Notes: generated by a model from the sequence alone, not told the origin. A DNA stretch of 64,000 nucleotides from Chryseobacterium lactis (GCF_003815875.1 NZ_CP033924.1:1798001-1862000), one strand, 5' to 3'. Positions 27,289-37,487 are shown, counted from the stretch's first letter. A program made the numbers and translations.

Positions 27289-28092
27289 TTAAAAAACAGT
27301 TGCCGCCAGCTGAATCCTTGCATACTTATTGGAAGGATTCCACATAGCCATCATAGAAACTGGAAGACTATAATGGTCGGTGATTTTAACAACTTTTCCG
27401 GCCTTTACTCCTACGTTAACGATATCAAAACTGTTTTTCCCATTTCCATAAAGAAATGTTTTATCATTAAGTGCAAATCCGGCTCCTACAAATGCATCTA
27501 AGTTGACCTTTTGTCCACTGATGACAGGGTAGGTTGCCTGAATATAAGTAGAATATCTGTTCTTTTTATAACTACCATCCGGTTCCAGAATGACTTCTCC
27601 GGCATTGGCGCCACCGTACAACATAATATCTGCTTCAATATTAATCGGAAACGAAGGACCAAAGGTATAATTGGTTCGAAGATCAATAATATGAGCCGTT
27701 CTTCTTTGCGAATAACTAAAGATATCGTCAGCCGCTACAGCAGTATTGATGTTTCTGGAATTATAAAGATCCCATAGCCCGATATAAAAACGTCCGTCAG
27801 AATATTGAACATAATAGTTGATCTCCTTATAATGGGTATTGTCTTTGTCGTCTACCAATGCAGATGCTCCCCAGATACCGACTTTCCATTTCTTTTCTGC
27901 ATCCAGAGCGTAGGAAAGATTTCCCATTACCACAGGTTTATCCGTAATAATAAGACCTCTCCATAAATGGTTGTTTTGAATATTGGCAGTAAAGTCCAGT
28001 CTGCCTTCCTTAGGTTCAGTGTTTTCCTGGGAAAGCAATCTTCCTGTTCCCAGAACAAGAAGAAGTGTTCCTTTCAAGATTTTTTTCATCAT
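27289..28092 (-). CDS. Outer-membrane beta-barrel protein of the glycerol operon
   Basis: 267 residues, or 266 if the second Met at 28089 is used. Signal peptide (MMKKILKGTLLLVLGTGRLLSQ), then alternating amphipathic strands (LDFTANIQNNHLWRGLIIT, WKVGIWGASAL, INYYVQYSDGRFYIGLWDLY) ending in a terminal Phe (IQLAATVF), typical of Bam-inserted barrels. It follows glpF after 5 bp and is the last gene before the terminator. By position it could let glycerol or glycerol phosphate diesters pass the outer membrane; that is an inference. Confidence 0.75.
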   Translation of the reverse strand: MMKKILKGTLLLVLGTGRLLSQENTEPKEGRLDFTANIQNNHLWRGLIITDKPVVMGNLSYALDAEKKWKVGIWGASALVDDKDNTHYKEINYYVQYSDGRFYIGLWDLYNSRNINTAVAADDIFSYSQRRTAHIIDLRTNYTFGPSFPINIEADIMLYGGANAGEVILEPDGSYKKNRYSTYIQATYPVISGQKVNLDAFVGAGFALNDKTFLYGNGKNSFDIVNVGVKAGKVVKITDHYSLPVSMMAMWNPSNKYARIQLAATVF

Positions 28093-28097
28093 TTGTT

Positions 28098-28829
28098 TTA
28101 TTTTAAAAATCCATATAAAACAGCGGCGATAATAGCTCCCGTAACAGGTCCTACTACCGGAATCCAGGCGTAGCTCCAGTCACTGCTTCCTTTTATGGGA
28201 AGGATGGCATGCATAATCCTTGGAGCTAGATCTCTTGCCGGGTTGATGGCATATCCTGTTGTTCCTCCCAATGATAATCCTATTGCCCATACAAGAAAGG
28301 TTACAGGAATAGCTCCTACAGAACCCAGTCCGACTTTTGCAGTAGGATCTGCATGAAGAGAAATACTCGGGTCTGAAAAGTAAAAAATAACAAACACAAG
28401 TACAAAAGTTCCTATAATCTCACTAATCAGATTAGATGAAGTTTTTCTGATCGCAGGGGTGGTACTGAAACAAGCTAGCTTGGCACCTTCGTCTTCCGTA
28501 ATGGCAAAGTGATCCTTATGGAACAGCCAAACCAGAAATGCTCCCAACATACCACCTATCATTTGAGCGGCGATATAAGAAGGAACAAGATCCCATGAAA
28601 ACTTTCCTGCAGCAGCCAGTCCGATTGTTACAGCCGGATTCAGGTGGGCACCACTAACGGGGCCGGCAACCGTCACACCGATGAAAACCGCCAATGCCCA
28701 GGCAGTGGTAATCACAATCCATCCGGAATTATTCCCTTTGGTATCTTTTAAGACAACATTGGCTACAACACCGTTGCCTAACAATATAAGAAGCATCGTA
28801 CCGATCACTTCTGCAATAAATGGAGTCAT
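28098..28829 (-). CDS. glpF: Glycerol uptake facilitator (aquaglyceroporin)
   Basis: MIP-family inner-membrane channel for glycerol, 243 residues, six TM segments. The two half-helix motifs are HLNPAVTIG (Asn64-Pro-Ala) and INPARDLAPR (Asn196-Pro-Ala-Arg-Asp). Asp after NPAR is the glycerol-facilitator signature that separates it from water-only aquaporins. It lies 24 bp after glpK, whose product would trap incoming glycerol as glycerol 3-phosphate. Confidence 0.94.
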   Translation of the reverse strand: MTPFIAEVIGTMLLILLGNGVVANVVLKDTKGNNSGWIVITTAWALAVFIGVTVAGPVSGAHLNPAVTIGLAAAGKFSWDLVPSYIAAQMIGGMLGAFLVWLFHKDHFAITEDEGAKLACFSTTPAIRKTSSNLISEIIGTFVLVFVIFYFSDPSISLHADPTAKVGLGSVGAIPVTFLVWAIGLSLGGTTGYAINPARDLAPRIMHAILPIKGSSDWSYAWIPVVGPVTGAIIAAVLYGFLK

Positions 28830-28853
28830 ATGTGTATTTTTAAGGTAAGGGAA

Positions 28854-30350
28854 TTAATCTTCTATCCAATTTTGAGAACGGGTCACCGCTTTTTTCCAGA
28901 AGTGAATCATTTTATCAACTTTTTCCTTCTCAAGCTGAGGATGGAAATCTTTATCTACAATCCATTGAGCCTGTATTTCATCAATGTTTTTCCAGTATCC
29001 AACAGCAAGACCAGCAAGATAAGCTGCTCCTAGCGCCGTTGTTTCTAATGTTTTTGGTCTTGTGATTTTAAAACTAAAAAGATCGGATTGTATCTGCATC
29101 AAAAGGTCGCTTGCCGAAGCACCGCCATCCACTCTTAGCTCAAGACTTGCTCTTCCAGAATCTGCTTCCATTGCTTTTACAATATCATACACCTGAAATG
29201 CAATTCCTTCAAGAGTCGCTCTTGCAATATGTCCGTCAGTAGTACCACGAGTGATTCCTACGATAGTTCCGCGGGCATACTGATCCCAGTAAGGAGCTCC
29301 TAATCCGGTAAGGGCAGGGACAAAATACACTCCGCCGTTATCTTCTACAGATGCCGCCAGTTTATTGACCTGATCGGAAGAAGTTATAAGTTTAAGACCA
29401 TCTCTCAACCATTGAATAGCTGCGCCTCCAACAAATACACTTCCTTCCAATGCGTAGTTGACTTCTCCATTAATTTTCCAGGCAACAGTTGTCAGAAGGT
29501 TATTCTTTGATGATACAGCTTCTTTTCCTGTATTCATTAGTAAGAAACATCCTGTTCCGTAGGTATTTTTTACCATTCCGGGTGAAGTACACATTTGTCC
29601 GAATAAAGCAGCCTGCTGATCTCCTGCAATTCCTGCAATCGGAATTTTGGTAGAGAATAGAGTAGTGGCTGTTTCTCCATATACTTCACTGCTTTGCTTC
29701 ACTTCAGGAAGGATGGCTTTCGGAATATTGAATAATTCTAACAATTCATCATCCCATTCCAGAGAGTGAATGTTCAGAAGCATCGTTCTGCTGGCATTGG
29801 ATACGTCTGTGATAAACATTTTCCCACGGGTAAGCTTCCATACAAGCCATGTGTCAACGGTTCCGAAGCATAGTTTTCCGGCTTCTGCCTTTTCTCTTGC
29901 TCCCTCTACATTATCGAGAATCCATTTTAGTTTGGTAGCAGAAAAGTAAGCATCCAGGACAAGTCCTGTTTTTTCTTTAATTTTTTCTGCGTGGCCCTGA
30001 TCCTTCAGCTCATCACAGTATTTGGAAGTTCTTCGGTCTTGCCATACAATAGCATTGTAAATAGGCTCGCCCGTTTCTTTATCCCATACAATCGTTGTTT
30101 CACGTTGATTGGTGATTCCAATTGCGGCAACTTCTAATCCGGAAATGCCCGCCTTGGCTATAATTTCTGCTGCTACGGAGATTTGTGATGACCAGATTTC
30201 ATTCGGATCATGTTCTACCCAACCCGGTGTCGGGAATATTTGTCTGAAATCTTTCTGAGAGACATATTTTATTTCTCCACTGTGGTTGAAAAGAATCGCT
30301 CTGGAGGAAGTCGTTCCTTGATCTAGAGCGAGAATTAATCTTTCATTCAT
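28854..30350 (-). CDS. glpK: Glycerol kinase
   Basis: Phosphorylates glycerol with ATP to sn-glycerol 3-phosphate. 498 residues, full length for the FGGY kinase family. The N-terminal phosphate loop [40 protein letters not shown] and the FGGY C-terminal signature region ([19 protein letters not shown]) are intact. It starts 8 bp after glpD and is clearly co-transcribed with it. Confidence 0.97.
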   Translation of the reverse strand: MNERLILALDQGTTSSRAILFNHSGEIKYVSQKDFRQIFPTPGWVEHDPNEIWSSQISVAAEIIAKAGISGLEVAAIGITNQRETTIVWDKETGEPIYNAIVWQDRRTSKYCDELKDQGHAEKIKEKTGLVLDAYFSATKLKWILDNVEGAREKAEAGKLCFGTVDTWLVWKLTRGKMFITDVSNASRTMLLNIHSLEWDDELLELFNIPKAILPEVKQSSEVYGETATTLFSTKIPIAGIAGDQQAALFGQMCTSPGMVKNTYGTGCFLLMNTGKEAVSSKNNLLTTVAWKINGEVNYALEGSVFVGGAAIQWLRDGLKLITSSDQVNKLAASVEDNGGVYFVPALTGLGAPYWDQYARGTIVGITRGTTDGHIARATLEGIAFQVYDIVKAMEADSGRASLELRVDGGASASDLLMQIQSDLFSFKITRPKTLETTALGAAYLAGLAVGYWKNIDEIQAQWIVDKDFHPQLEKEKVDKMIHFWKKAVTRSQNWIED

Positions 30351-30358
30351 ATATGGTG

Positions 30359-31957
30359 TTAATTTAGGTTAAGAACTTTAGGAGAATAAGGAGTTAGCAA
30401 ATAGCCTTTTGCTAATTCTATGAATTCATTTTCCTGTTGCTGTGCCCATGCTTCAGAAAGTCCCTTTTCTTCAGCAATGATTCTGGCAACGTTATGAGCA
30501 CAGTCTATAGCAGCTCTTGCATCTAAGAACAACAGACGAACTCTTCTTGCTAAAATATCTTCAATGATTTCCGCCATCTCATATCTTACGGCCCATACCA
30601 CTTCCGCTACAGTAAACGGATGATCAGGATGTATTTTCTGAGCATAACGCGGATTGCTTTCCTGTAATTTTTTTATTGCAGGGATGTCTGATCCGTAAAC
30701 ATATAAATGATTGGTTCTGTCTACCTGCTCAGGGTTCATATTTCCATGGATGGAAAGATGTTCAGTTTTAGAAGGAGCATTTCCTAATCGGTGAACTTTC
30801 ATCGCTTCGTCCACGGTATCTTCTGCCATTTTTCGGTAAGTAGTCCACTTACCACCAATAATGGAAACTAATCCGGTGTCGGAAGTAATAACTTTATGAC
30901 TTCGGGAAACCTCTTTTGTACTTTTGCTTCCGTCCTTAGGAGCAGCCAGAGGACGTAGACCGGCATATACAGATTTTACATCTTCACGGGTTGGTTTCTT
31001 TGCTAAATACTGTCTTGCCGTATTTAAAACAAAGTTGATCTCTTCTTCCAAAGCACGAGGTTCAAAACTTTCATCCTTTAAAAGAGTATCCGTTGTTCCT
31101 ACCAATGCTCTGTCATGCCATGGAACGACAAATAACACTCTTCCGTCTGAAGTTTTCGGAATCATGATCGCATCATCACTTTTTAAGAAAGATTTATCCA
31201 GTACCAAATGTATCCCCTGACTTGGAACAACAAGTTTTCCATGCTTAGGATTATTCATGTTAAGAATATCATTGGTGAAAACCCCGGTTGCATTGATCAC
31301 CACATTGGCGTGAATCTGATATTGCTGACGGGTAAACTGATCTTCTGTGGTGACTCCAATAATCTTACCGGCATCATTTTTTAAAAGGCCGACTACTTTC
31401 ATGTAATTGATCGCGCTTCCTCCTTTTTCAATAATAGTCTGGGTCAAGTTGATCGCTAATCGTGCATCGTCAAATTGTCCGTCCTGGTAAACAACACCAC
31501 TCATCAAGTGATTTTGTTCAATAGTAGGAAGCTTTTCGATGGTTTTTGATTTGCTGATGTATTTCGTTTTACCCAGGCTCAGTTTTCCCGCAAGGAAATC
31601 ATAAACCGATAATCCTATTTTATAGTAGATTCCTCCCCACCATGTATAATTAGGAATAATGAAAGATTGGTTCTTTACAATGTGTGCGGCATTTCTGGCT
31701 AATAAACCTCTTTCTTTTAATGCTTCTTTTACCAATCCGACATCTCCTTGTGCAAGATATCTTACTCCACCATGTACTAATTTCGTACTTCTGCTGGATG
31801 TTGCTTTTGCAAAGTCGTGAGATTCAAGCAATAATGTTTTGAATCCCCTGCTTACTGCATCTAATGCTGAACCTAAACCACTGGCTCCTCCTCCTATGAC
31901 TATAAAGTCCCATTCTTTTACATTGGTTAACTTACTGAGTTCTTCGTTTCGTTTCAT
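30359..31957 (-). CDS. glpD: Aerobic glycerol-3-phosphate dehydrogenase
   Basis: FAD-dependent oxidation of glycerol 3-phosphate to dihydroxyacetone phosphate, passing electrons to quinone. 532 residues. The FAD-binding motif is at residues about 18-40 ([19 protein letters not shown]), with [24 protein letters not shown], and [15 protein letters not shown] near the C-terminal part. First gene of the operon glpD-glpK-glpF-OM barrel. TTTCG repeats next to its start suggest control by the divergent GlpR-like regulator. Confidence 0.96.
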   Translation of the reverse strand: MKRNEELSKLTNVKEWDFIVIGGGASGLGSALDAVSRGFKTLLLESHDFAKATSSRSTKLVHGGVRYLAQGDVGLVKEALKERGLLARNAAHIVKNQSFIIPNYTWWGGIYYKIGLSVYDFLAGKLSLGKTKYISKSKTIEKLPTIEQNHLMSGVVYQDGQFDDARLAINLTQTIIEKGGSAINYMKVVGLLKNDAGKIIGVTTEDQFTRQQYQIHANVVINATGVFTNDILNMNNPKHGKLVVPSQGIHLVLDKSFLKSDDAIMIPKTSDGRVLFVVPWHDRALVGTTDTLLKDESFEPRALEEEINFVLNTARQYLAKKPTREDVKSVYAGLRPLAAPKDGSKSTKEVSRSHKVITSDTGLVSIIGGKWTTYRKMAEDTVDEAMKVHRLGNAPSKTEHLSIHGNMNPEQVDRTNHLYVYGSDIPAIKKLQESNPRYAQKIHPDHPFTVAEVVWAVRYEMAEIIEDILARRVRLLFLDARAAIDCAHNVARIIAEEKGLSEAWAQQQENEFIELAKGYLLTPYSPKVLNLN

Positions 31958-31960
31958 AAA

Positions 31961-31981
31961 TGTTTCGTTTATGTTTCGTTT
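31961..31981. promoter_or_regulatory. Candidate GlpR/DeoR operator: tandem TGTTTCGTTT
   Basis: Two exact TGTTTCGTTT repeats spaced 11 bp apart (31961-31970, 31972-31981), with more TTCGTTTCG sequence at 31942-31954. They sit between the glpD promoter box and its ATG. TTTCG-type repeats are usual for DeoR-family operators. Confidence 0.55.
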
Positions 31982-31982
31982 T

Positions 31983-32011
31983 CAAATATATAAATTAAAA
32001 ATGAAAGCAAA
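31983..32011 (-). promoter_or_regulatory. Predicted promoter of the glycerol operon
   Basis: On the minus strand TTTG (32011-32008), a 17-bp spacer and TATATTTG (31990-31983), 26 bp before the glpD ATG; the TTTCG repeats overlap the expected transcription start. Confidence 0.55.
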
Positions 32012-32113
32012 AAGAAAATAAATGAAATTTTATGATATGAATCACCCTGGTTTAAAGATGTAATTAAAGACTGCATGTGAAAAAAAAACGGTAATTTTGA
32101 ACAAACGAATAAA

Positions 32114-32875
32114 ATGGAGAAGCTAATCCCCAGGCATGATGAAATATTAAAAGAACTGAATGAAAAAGGTCATGTTCTTGTTCAGGATTTGTGTGAAAGG
32201 TTTAATGTCTCTTCGGTTACGATCCGAAAGGATTTGAACTATCTTGAAAGTTTAGGCCTTCTTTTTAGGAATCATGGGGGAGCCAGTAAGCAGGTAAGGT
32301 ACGCTTACGAGAAAAATGTGGGAGAAAAGGAAAACATCAATGTAGAGGCAAAGCAGGCGATTGCCAAGGCTGCTTTACCACTAATCCAGGAGAATGATTG
32401 TATTATATTGGCCTCCGGTACCACGATGCATTATCTTGCTAGGATGCTGGTAGGTTTCGGCCCGCTTACGGTACTTACTTCTTCTTTAAGGGTGGCTATT
32501 GAGCTTTGCAGCAATCCTAATATTAATATCATTCAACTGGGAGGAGAGGTAAGGAAAAGCTCTACCTCTATCGTAGGATCTATTTCTGAAGGAATATTGA
32601 AGCAATTCTCTTGTAATAAACTTTTTCTGGGAGTAGATGGTATTGATCCTGAATTCGGTATCAGTACTTCGAATGCTGCAGAAGCGCATCTTAATCAGAT
32701 TATGATAGAATGTGCGGATCAAACGGTGATTCTCGCAGATTCTTCAAAGTTGAACAAAAAAGGATTTGGTAAAATTGCAGGATTGGATAAAATCGATTAT
32801 CTCATTACGGATGCGGGTATTTCCAATGAAGACAGGGTTATTCTGGAAGAAGCCGGCGTAAATGTGATGACGTGA
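32114..32875 (+). CDS. DeoR/GlpR-family transcriptional regulator
   Basis: 253 residues. N-terminal winged helix-turn-helix (KGHVLVQDLCERFNVSSVTIRKDLNYLESLGLLFRNHGGA) and a C-terminal sugar-phosphate sensor domain (DCIILASGTTMHYLARML; LFLGVDGIDPEFGISTSN; ILADSSKLNKKGF). It is divergent from glpD across 156 bp, so it is the probable glycerol-3-phosphate-responsive repressor of the glp operon and perhaps of itself. GlpR is the natural name, but the effector is inferred. Confidence 0.9.
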   Translation: MEKLIPRHDEILKELNEKGHVLVQDLCERFNVSSVTIRKDLNYLESLGLLFRNHGGASKQVRYAYEKNVGEKENINVEAKQAIAKAALPLIQENDCIILASGTTMHYLARMLVGFGPLTVLTSSLRVAIELCSNPNINIIQLGGEVRKSSTSIVGSISEGILKQFSCNKLFLGVDGIDPEFGISTSNAAEAHLNQIMIECADQTVILADSSKLNKKGFGKIAGLDKIDYLITDAGISNEDRVILEEAGVNVMT

Positions 32876-32989
32876 TTGGTCTTCTTCTTAATTTCTTTTC
32901 AAAAATCAAAATAATTCTTAGAGAAATTCATTCTGAATTTTTTCAAAATCATCTAATTGATTAAAAATCAAAATATTTTAGTCAAAATA

Positions 32990-33020
32990 TTTGTCAGTTA
33001 TAAAATTATTCCTAAATTTG
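32990..33020 (+). promoter_or_regulatory. Promoter of the S10-spc-alpha ribosomal operon
   Basis: TTTG (32990-32993), a 19-bp spacer and TAAATTTG (33013-33020): near-perfect Bacteroidota consensus. It leaves a leader of about 100 nt before rplC. Confidence 0.78.
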
Positions 33021-33028
33021 CACACTCA

Positions 33029-33085
33029 TTTTAGGGGCGTAGTATGCCTATATCAGAAGTAGAAATTACTTTAGACCTCCTAAAA
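33029..33085 (+). promoter_or_regulatory. Leader RNA hairpin upstream of rplC
   Basis: TTTTAGGgG (from 33029) pairs with the segment ending CCTAAAA (33079-33085) across a 40-nt loop. A structured 5' leader is unusual beside the other genes here and could be a ribosomal-protein autoregulation site. Confidence 0.4.
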
Positions 33086-33127
33086 ATGGTGATAAACAGA
33101 AAGATAAATTTTATTATAATATAAACA

Positions 33128-33754
33128 ATGTCAGGTATTATTGGTAAGAAAATCGGTATGACGTCTTTGTTTAACGAAGAAGGAAAAAACATTCCTTGTA
33201 CAGTTATCCAAGCTGGTCCATGCTCGGTTTTACAGGTCAGAACCTTAGAAAAAGACGGTTATAAAGCTGTTCAATTAGGTTTCGATGACAAGAGTGAGAA
33301 GAACGTTGGTAAAGCGTTAGCTGGCCATTTTAAAAAGGCTGGTTCTGCTCCTAAAGCTAAATTAGTAGAATTCTACAGAGAATTCGTTGATGAAGTAAAA
33401 GTAGGAGAAGAAGTAAAAGTTGATTTATTCGCTGAAGGTGAATTTGTTGACGTAACAGGAACTTCAAAAGGTAAAGGCTTCCAGGGTGTTGTTAAAAGAC
33501 ACGGATTTGGAGGTGTAATGCAGGCAACTCATGGTCAGCACAACAGACTTAGAGCTCCAGGTTCTATCGGTGCTGGTTCAGACCCTTCAAGAGTATTCAA
33601 AGGGATGAGAATGGCTGGAAGAATGGGAGGTGAGCAGGTAACTGTTCAAAACCTTCAAGTGTTAAAAGTTGATCAAGAACAAAATCTTTTAGTAGTAAAA
33701 GGTGCTGTTCCGGGAGCTAAAAATTCTTATGTAATTATCAGAAAATGGAACTAG
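33128..33754 (+). CDS. rplC: 50S ribosomal protein L3 (uL3)
   Basis: Early 23S rRNA binder near the peptidyl-transferase centre, 208 residues. [15 protein letters not shown] is the family N terminus; the central loop ([48 protein letters not shown]) reaches the catalytic core and contains the Gln methylated in other bacteria. First gene of the long operon; its last 10 bp overlap rplD. Confidence 0.98.
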   Translation: MSGIIGKKIGMTSLFNEEGKNIPCTVIQAGPCSVLQVRTLEKDGYKAVQLGFDDKSEKNVGKALAGHFKKAGSAPKAKLVEFYREFVDEVKVGEEVKVDLFAEGEFVDVTGTSKGKGFQGVVKRHGFGGVMQATHGQHNRLRAPGSIGAGSDPSRVFKGMRMAGRMGGEQVTVQNLQVLKVDQEQNLLVVKGAVPGAKNSYVIIRKWN

Positions 33755-34374
33755 TAGTATTAAATACATCAGGAAAAGAGACCGGAAGAAAAGTAACTCT
33801 AGACGAAACAGTATTCGGAATTGAGCCAAATCAGCACGCGGTTTACTTAGAAGTTAAACAGTACCTTGCTGCACAAAGACAAGGAACTCATAAAGCAAAA
33901 GAAAGAAGCGAAATTACTGCTTCTACTAAAAAGCTTAAGAAGCAAAAAGGATCAGGATCTGCTAGATATGGTGATATCAAATCTCCTACTTTCAGAGGTG
34001 GAGGTAGAGTATTCGGACCAAAACCAAGAGACTACAGATTCAAATTGAACAAAGCTCTTAAGAGATTAGCTAAAAAATCTGTTTTATCTCAGAAAATGAG
34101 AGACAACAGCATTAAAGTTTTAGAAGATTTGAGCTTTGGTGCTCCTAAGACTAAAGATTTCATCAATGTATTAAGTGCATTGGAACTTAACGGTAAGAAG
34201 TCTTTATTCGTTCTTCCTGAAGCTAACAAGAATGTGTATTTATCTTCAAGAAACTTACCTAAAACTAAAGTAATGAACTTCAACGAGATCAGTTCTTACG
34301 ATTTAGTAAATGCAGGTGAAATTATTTTCTTCGAAGGTGCAGTTGAAAAATTCCAGGAAAATTTAAAGAAATAA
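33745..34374 (+). CDS. rplD: 50S ribosomal protein L4 (uL4)
   Basis: Exit-tunnel protein, 209 residues. The basic extended loop lining the tunnel is [39 protein letters not shown], where macrolide-resistance changes occur in other species; it looks wild-type. In enterobacteria L4 represses its operon; whether it does so here is unknown, but the operon has a structured leader. The start is inside the end of rplC. Confidence 0.97.
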   Translation: MELVVLNTSGKETGRKVTLDETVFGIEPNQHAVYLEVKQYLAAQRQGTHKAKERSEITASTKKLKKQKGSGSARYGDIKSPTFRGGGRVFGPKPRDYRFKLNKALKRLAKKSVLSQKMRDNSIKVLEDLSFGAPKTKDFINVLSALELNGKKSLFVLPEANKNVYLSSRNLPKTKVMNFNEISSYDLVNAGEIIFFEGAVEKFQENLKK

Positions 34375-34377
34375 GTC

Positions 34378-34668
34378 ATGTCTATTATTATTAAACCAGT
34401 TATCTCAGAAAAGGCTAATTACCTTACGGATTTAAGAGGTTCTTATTCTTTCTTAGTTAATCCTAAGGCGAATAAAATCCAGATTAAAAAAGCTGTTGAA
34501 GCAGCTTACGGTGTAAAAGTAGCAGACGTTAACACAATGATTTATGCTCCGAAGGTTTCTTCAAAATACACTAAAAAAGGTCTTCAAGTAGGAAAGACAA
34601 ACAAATTGAAAAAAGCGGTAATCAAACTTGCTGAAGGTGAGGTTATCGATATTTTTGCTGTAAATTAA
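34378..34668 (+). CDS. rplW: 50S ribosomal protein L23 (uL23)
   Basis: Tunnel-exit protein that docks signal recognition particle and trigger factor, 96 residues (MSIIIKPVISEKANYLTDLRG...). The C-terminal basic hairpin (YTKKGLQVGKTNKLKKAVIKL) is conserved. Three bases separate it from rplD. Confidence 0.97.
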   Translation: MSIIIKPVISEKANYLTDLRGSYSFLVNPKANKIQIKKAVEAAYGVKVADVNTMIYAPKVSSKYTKKGLQVGKTNKLKKAVIKLAEGEVIDIFAVN

Positions 34669-34690
34669 TTATTAATTATAAATAATAGTA

Positions 34691-35512
34691 ATGTCTGTTA
34701 GAAAATTAAAACCTATCACCCCGGGACAGAGATTCAGAATTGTTAACAATTTTGAAGAAATTACTACCAACAAACCAGAGAAATCTCTAACAGTTGGTAT
34801 TAGTAAGTCAGGTGGACGTAACCAAACTGGTAAAATGACCATGCGTTACACCGGAGGTGGACACAAAAAGAAATACAGAATTATTGACTTCAAAAGAAAC
34901 AAAGCAAACGTTGAAGCCACTGTAAAAACTGTAGAGTATGATCCAAACAGAACTGCATTTATCGCTTTACTAGAGTATGCTGATGGAGAGAAGAGATATA
35001 TCATCGCTCCAAACGGTATCAAAGTTGATCAGAAAGTAATTTCTGGAGACAGCGTAGAACCAAATGTAGGGAACGCAATGAAGTTGAAAAACATTCCATT
35101 AGGTACTGTAATTTCTTGTGTTGAAATGAAGCCTGGTCAAGGTGCAATTTTAGCAAGAAGTGCTGGTTCTTCAGCTCAATTGACTTCAAGAGACGGAAAA
35201 TATGCAATCATCAAATTGCCTTCAGGAGAATCAAGAATGATCCTTACTGAATGTTATGCAATGATTGGATCTGTTTCTAACTCTGACCACCAGTTAACTG
35301 TATCAGGTAAGGCTGGTAGAAGCAGATGGTTAGGTAGAAGACCAAGAACAAGAGCGGTTGTAATGAACCCAGTAGATCACCCAATGGGAGGTGGTGAAGG
35401 ACGTTCTTCAGGAGGTCACCCAAGATCTAGAAATGGTATGCCTGCTAAAGGTTACAAAACCAGAAAGAAAAATAAAGCGTCTAACCGTCATATCATATCT
35501 AAACGTAAATAA
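34691..35512 (+). CDS. rplB: 50S ribosomal protein L2 (uL2)
   Basis: Peptidyl-transferase-centre protein, 273 residues. The C-terminal signature [24 protein letters not shown] contains the conserved histidine essential for peptidyl transfer in reconstituted ribosomes. Full length and in the standard operon position. Confidence 0.98.
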   Translation: MSVRKLKPITPGQRFRIVNNFEEITTNKPEKSLTVGISKSGGRNQTGKMTMRYTGGGHKKKYRIIDFKRNKANVEATVKTVEYDPNRTAFIALLEYADGEKRYIIAPNGIKVDQKVISGDSVEPNVGNAMKLKNIPLGTVISCVEMKPGQGAILARSAGSSAQLTSRDGKYAIIKLPSGESRMILTECYAMIGSVSNSDHQLTVSGKAGRSRWLGRRPRTRAVVMNPVDHPMGGGEGRSSGGHPRSRNGMPAKGYKTRKKNKASNRHIISKRK

Positions 35513-35514
35513 TT

Positions 35515-35793
35515 ATGGCAAGATCACTTAAAAAAGGACCATTCATTCATCATACTTTAGATAAGAAGGTTCAGACAAACATAGAGTCTGGTAAGAAGAC
35601 AGTTATTAAAACTTGGTCTAGAGCATCAATGATTTCTCCAGACTTCGTAGGACAAACTATTGCAGTACACAACGGGAAATCTTTTATCCCAGTTTATGTT
35701 ACAGAAAACATGGTTGGTCACAAGCTAGGCGAATTTTCTCCAACAAGATCTTTCAGAGGTCATGGTGGTAACAAAAACAAAGGAAGCAGATAA
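35515..35793 (+). CDS. rpsS: 30S ribosomal protein S19 (uS19)
   Basis: Head protein contacting S13 and the A-site finger, 92 residues. [19 protein letters not shown] and the [19 protein letters not shown] end are family hallmarks. Two bases follow rplB and two precede rplV, so the genes are tightly coupled. Confidence 0.98.
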   Translation: MARSLKKGPFIHHTLDKKVQTNIESGKKTVIKTWSRASMISPDFVGQTIAVHNGKSFIPVYVTENMVGHKLGEFSPTRSFRGHGGNKNKGSR

Positions 35794-35795
35794 TC

Positions 35796-36194
35796 ATGGG
35801 ATCAAGAAAAAGAGAAAGTGCATTAGCACGTAAATTAACAAATCAAGATGTAGTAAAAGCATTACATAATGATTGCCCGTCTTCTCCAAGAAAAATGAGA
35901 TTAGTAGCTGATATCATTAGAGGAGTAGAAGTAGACAAAGCTTTATACATTCTAAAATATTCTAAGAAAGACGCATCTAACAAGTTAGAAAAAGTATTGC
36001 TTTCAGCTATGGCTAACTGGCAAACTAAAAACGAAGGTGCTGATATTGAAGAAGCAAATCTTATCGTTAAAGAAATTTTTGTAGACAGTGCAAGACAATT
36101 GAAGAGACTGAGACCAGCTCCACAAGGTAGAGGGTACAGAATCAGAAAAAGATCAAACCACATTACACTAATCTTAGGTAAAAAAGAAAATTAA
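35796..36194 (+). CDS. rplV: 50S ribosomal protein L22 (uL22)
   Basis: Tunnel-constriction protein, 132 residues, with about 10-20 extra N-terminal residues ([20 protein letters not shown]) compared with E. coli. The beta-hairpin that lines the tunnel is [26 protein letters not shown]. Confidence 0.97.
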   Translation: MGSRKRESALARKLTNQDVVKALHNDCPSSPRKMRLVADIIRGVEVDKALYILKYSKKDASNKLEKVLLSAMANWQTKNEGADIEEANLIVKEIFVDSARQLKRLRPAPQGRGYRIRKRSNHITLILGKKEN

Positions 36195-36201
36195 TCAAGG
36201 T

Positions 36202-36951
36202 ATGGGACAGAAGACAAATCCAATTGGTAATAGATTAGGTATCATCAGAGGATGGGATTCTAACTGGTTTGGTGGGAACGATTATGGAGACAGAATCGCT
36301 GAAGACTACAAAATCAGAAGATACCTTGAGGCTAGATTATCTAAAGGTGGTATTTCAAAAATTTATATTGAAAGAACATTAAAATTAGTAACAGTTACAA
36401 TTACTACTGCTAGACCGGGACTTATCATCGGTAAAGGAGGTCAGGAAGTTGATAAATTGAAAGAAGAATTGAAGAAACTTACAGGTAAGGATATTCAAAT
36501 CAACATCTTCGAAATCAAAAGACCTGAATTAGACGCTGTACTAGTTGCTGATAGTATTTCTAAGCAAATTGAAAACAGAATTTCTTACAGAAGAGCTGTT
36601 AAAATGGCAATGGCAAGTACTATGAGAATGGGTGCTGAAGGTATCAAAGTTCAGATCTCTGGTAGATTAAACGGAGCTGAGATGGCAAGAAGCGAATCTT
36701 TCAAAGACGGAAGAATCCCATTGTCAACTTTCAGAGCAGATATCGATTACCACTGGGCAGAAGCTCACACTACTTACGGTAGATTAGGTGTAAAAGTTTG
36801 GATCATGAAAGGTGAAGTTTATGGTAAAAGAGAACTTTCTCCACTAGTGGGACAACAGAAAAAAGGAGGTCAGTCAGACAGAGGAAACAGAGGAGGAGAC
36901 AGAGACAACAGAAGACCTAGAAAAAACAACAACAATAACAATAATAATTAA
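36202..36951 (+). CDS. rpsC: 30S ribosomal protein S3 (uS3) with Arg/Gly/Asn-rich tail
   Basis: mRNA-entry-tunnel protein with helicase activity together with S4 and S5, 249 residues. The KH domain ([19 protein letters not shown]) and C-terminal domain ([30 protein letters not shown]) are standard. The last about 30 residues are unusual: a G/R/D-rich stretch followed by eight consecutive asparagines encoded by a run of AAC/AAT codons, a slippage-prone repeat. A 98-bp AT-rich gap separates it from rplP. Confidence 0.97.
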   Translation: MGQKTNPIGNRLGIIRGWDSNWFGGNDYGDRIAEDYKIRRYLEARLSKGGISKIYIERTLKLVTVTITTARPGLIIGKGGQEVDKLKEELKKLTGKDIQINIFEIKRPELDAVLVADSISKQIENRISYRRAVKMAMASTMRMGAEGIKVQISGRLNGAEMARSESFKDGRIPLSTFRADIDYHWAEAHTTYGRLGVKVWIMKGEVYGKRELSPLVGQQKKGGQSDRGNRGGDRDNRRPRKNNNNNNNN

Positions 36952-37008
36952 AAATTTTAGATAGAAATTTTGAATTTTAAATTACCGTTACTTTTTTAAA
37001 ATTAAAAA

Positions 37009-37040
37009 AAATCTAAAATCTAAAATCTAAAATCTAAAAT
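37009..37040. repeat. 7-bp tandem repeat (TAAAATC) between rpsC and rplP
   Basis: Four to five AT-rich units of TAAAATC/TCTAAAA within the 98-bp gap. With the sequence AATTTTAGAT near 36954 it can form a long AT hairpin. No other interruption of this kind occurs in the operon. Confidence 0.6.
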
Positions 37041-37049
37041 TTAGAAATT

Positions 37050-37475
37050 ATGTTACAACCAAAAAGAACCAAATTCCGTAGAGTTCACAAGATGAAGATG
37101 AAGGGGAATGCCCAAAGAGGTAGTCAACTTGCATACGGAACATTTGGGATCAAAGCAACGGAAGGAGCTTGGATCACTGCTAGACAGATTGAAGCAGCTC
37201 GTATCGCTGCGACAAGATATATGAAGAGAGAAGGTCAACTATGGATCAAAATCTTCCCGGATAAGCCAATTACTAAAAAACCAGCGGAAGTACGTATGGG
37301 TAAAGGTAAGGGTGCTGTTGAATACTGGGTAGCTGTAGTAAAGCCAGGTAAAATTATGTTCGAAGTAGGAGGTGTTCCTTACGAAGTAGCGAAAGAAGCT
37401 CTTAGACTTGCGGCACAAAAATTACCAGTAGTTACTAAATTCATCGTTGCTAACGATTTTGTTAAACCTCTATAA
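37050..37475 (+). CDS. rplP: 50S ribosomal protein L16 (uL16)
   Basis: Binds near the A-site tRNA elbow, 141 residues. Begins [24 protein letters not shown]; contains the arginine residue region ([17 protein letters not shown]) where the hydroxylated arginine occurs in other species. Standard length. Confidence 0.98.
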   Translation: MLQPKRTKFRRVHKMKMKGNAQRGSQLAYGTFGIKATEGAWITARQIEAARIAATRYMKREGQLWIKIFPDKPITKKPAEVRMGKGKGAVEYWVAVVKPGKIMFEVGGVPYEVAKEALRLAAQKLPVVTKFIVANDFVKPL

Positions 37476-37487
37476 TCTTTGAATACA

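Noticed and set aside
37009..37040. Possible CRISPR-like array
   Set aside because: It is a 7-bp AT-rich tandem repeat with no spacers.
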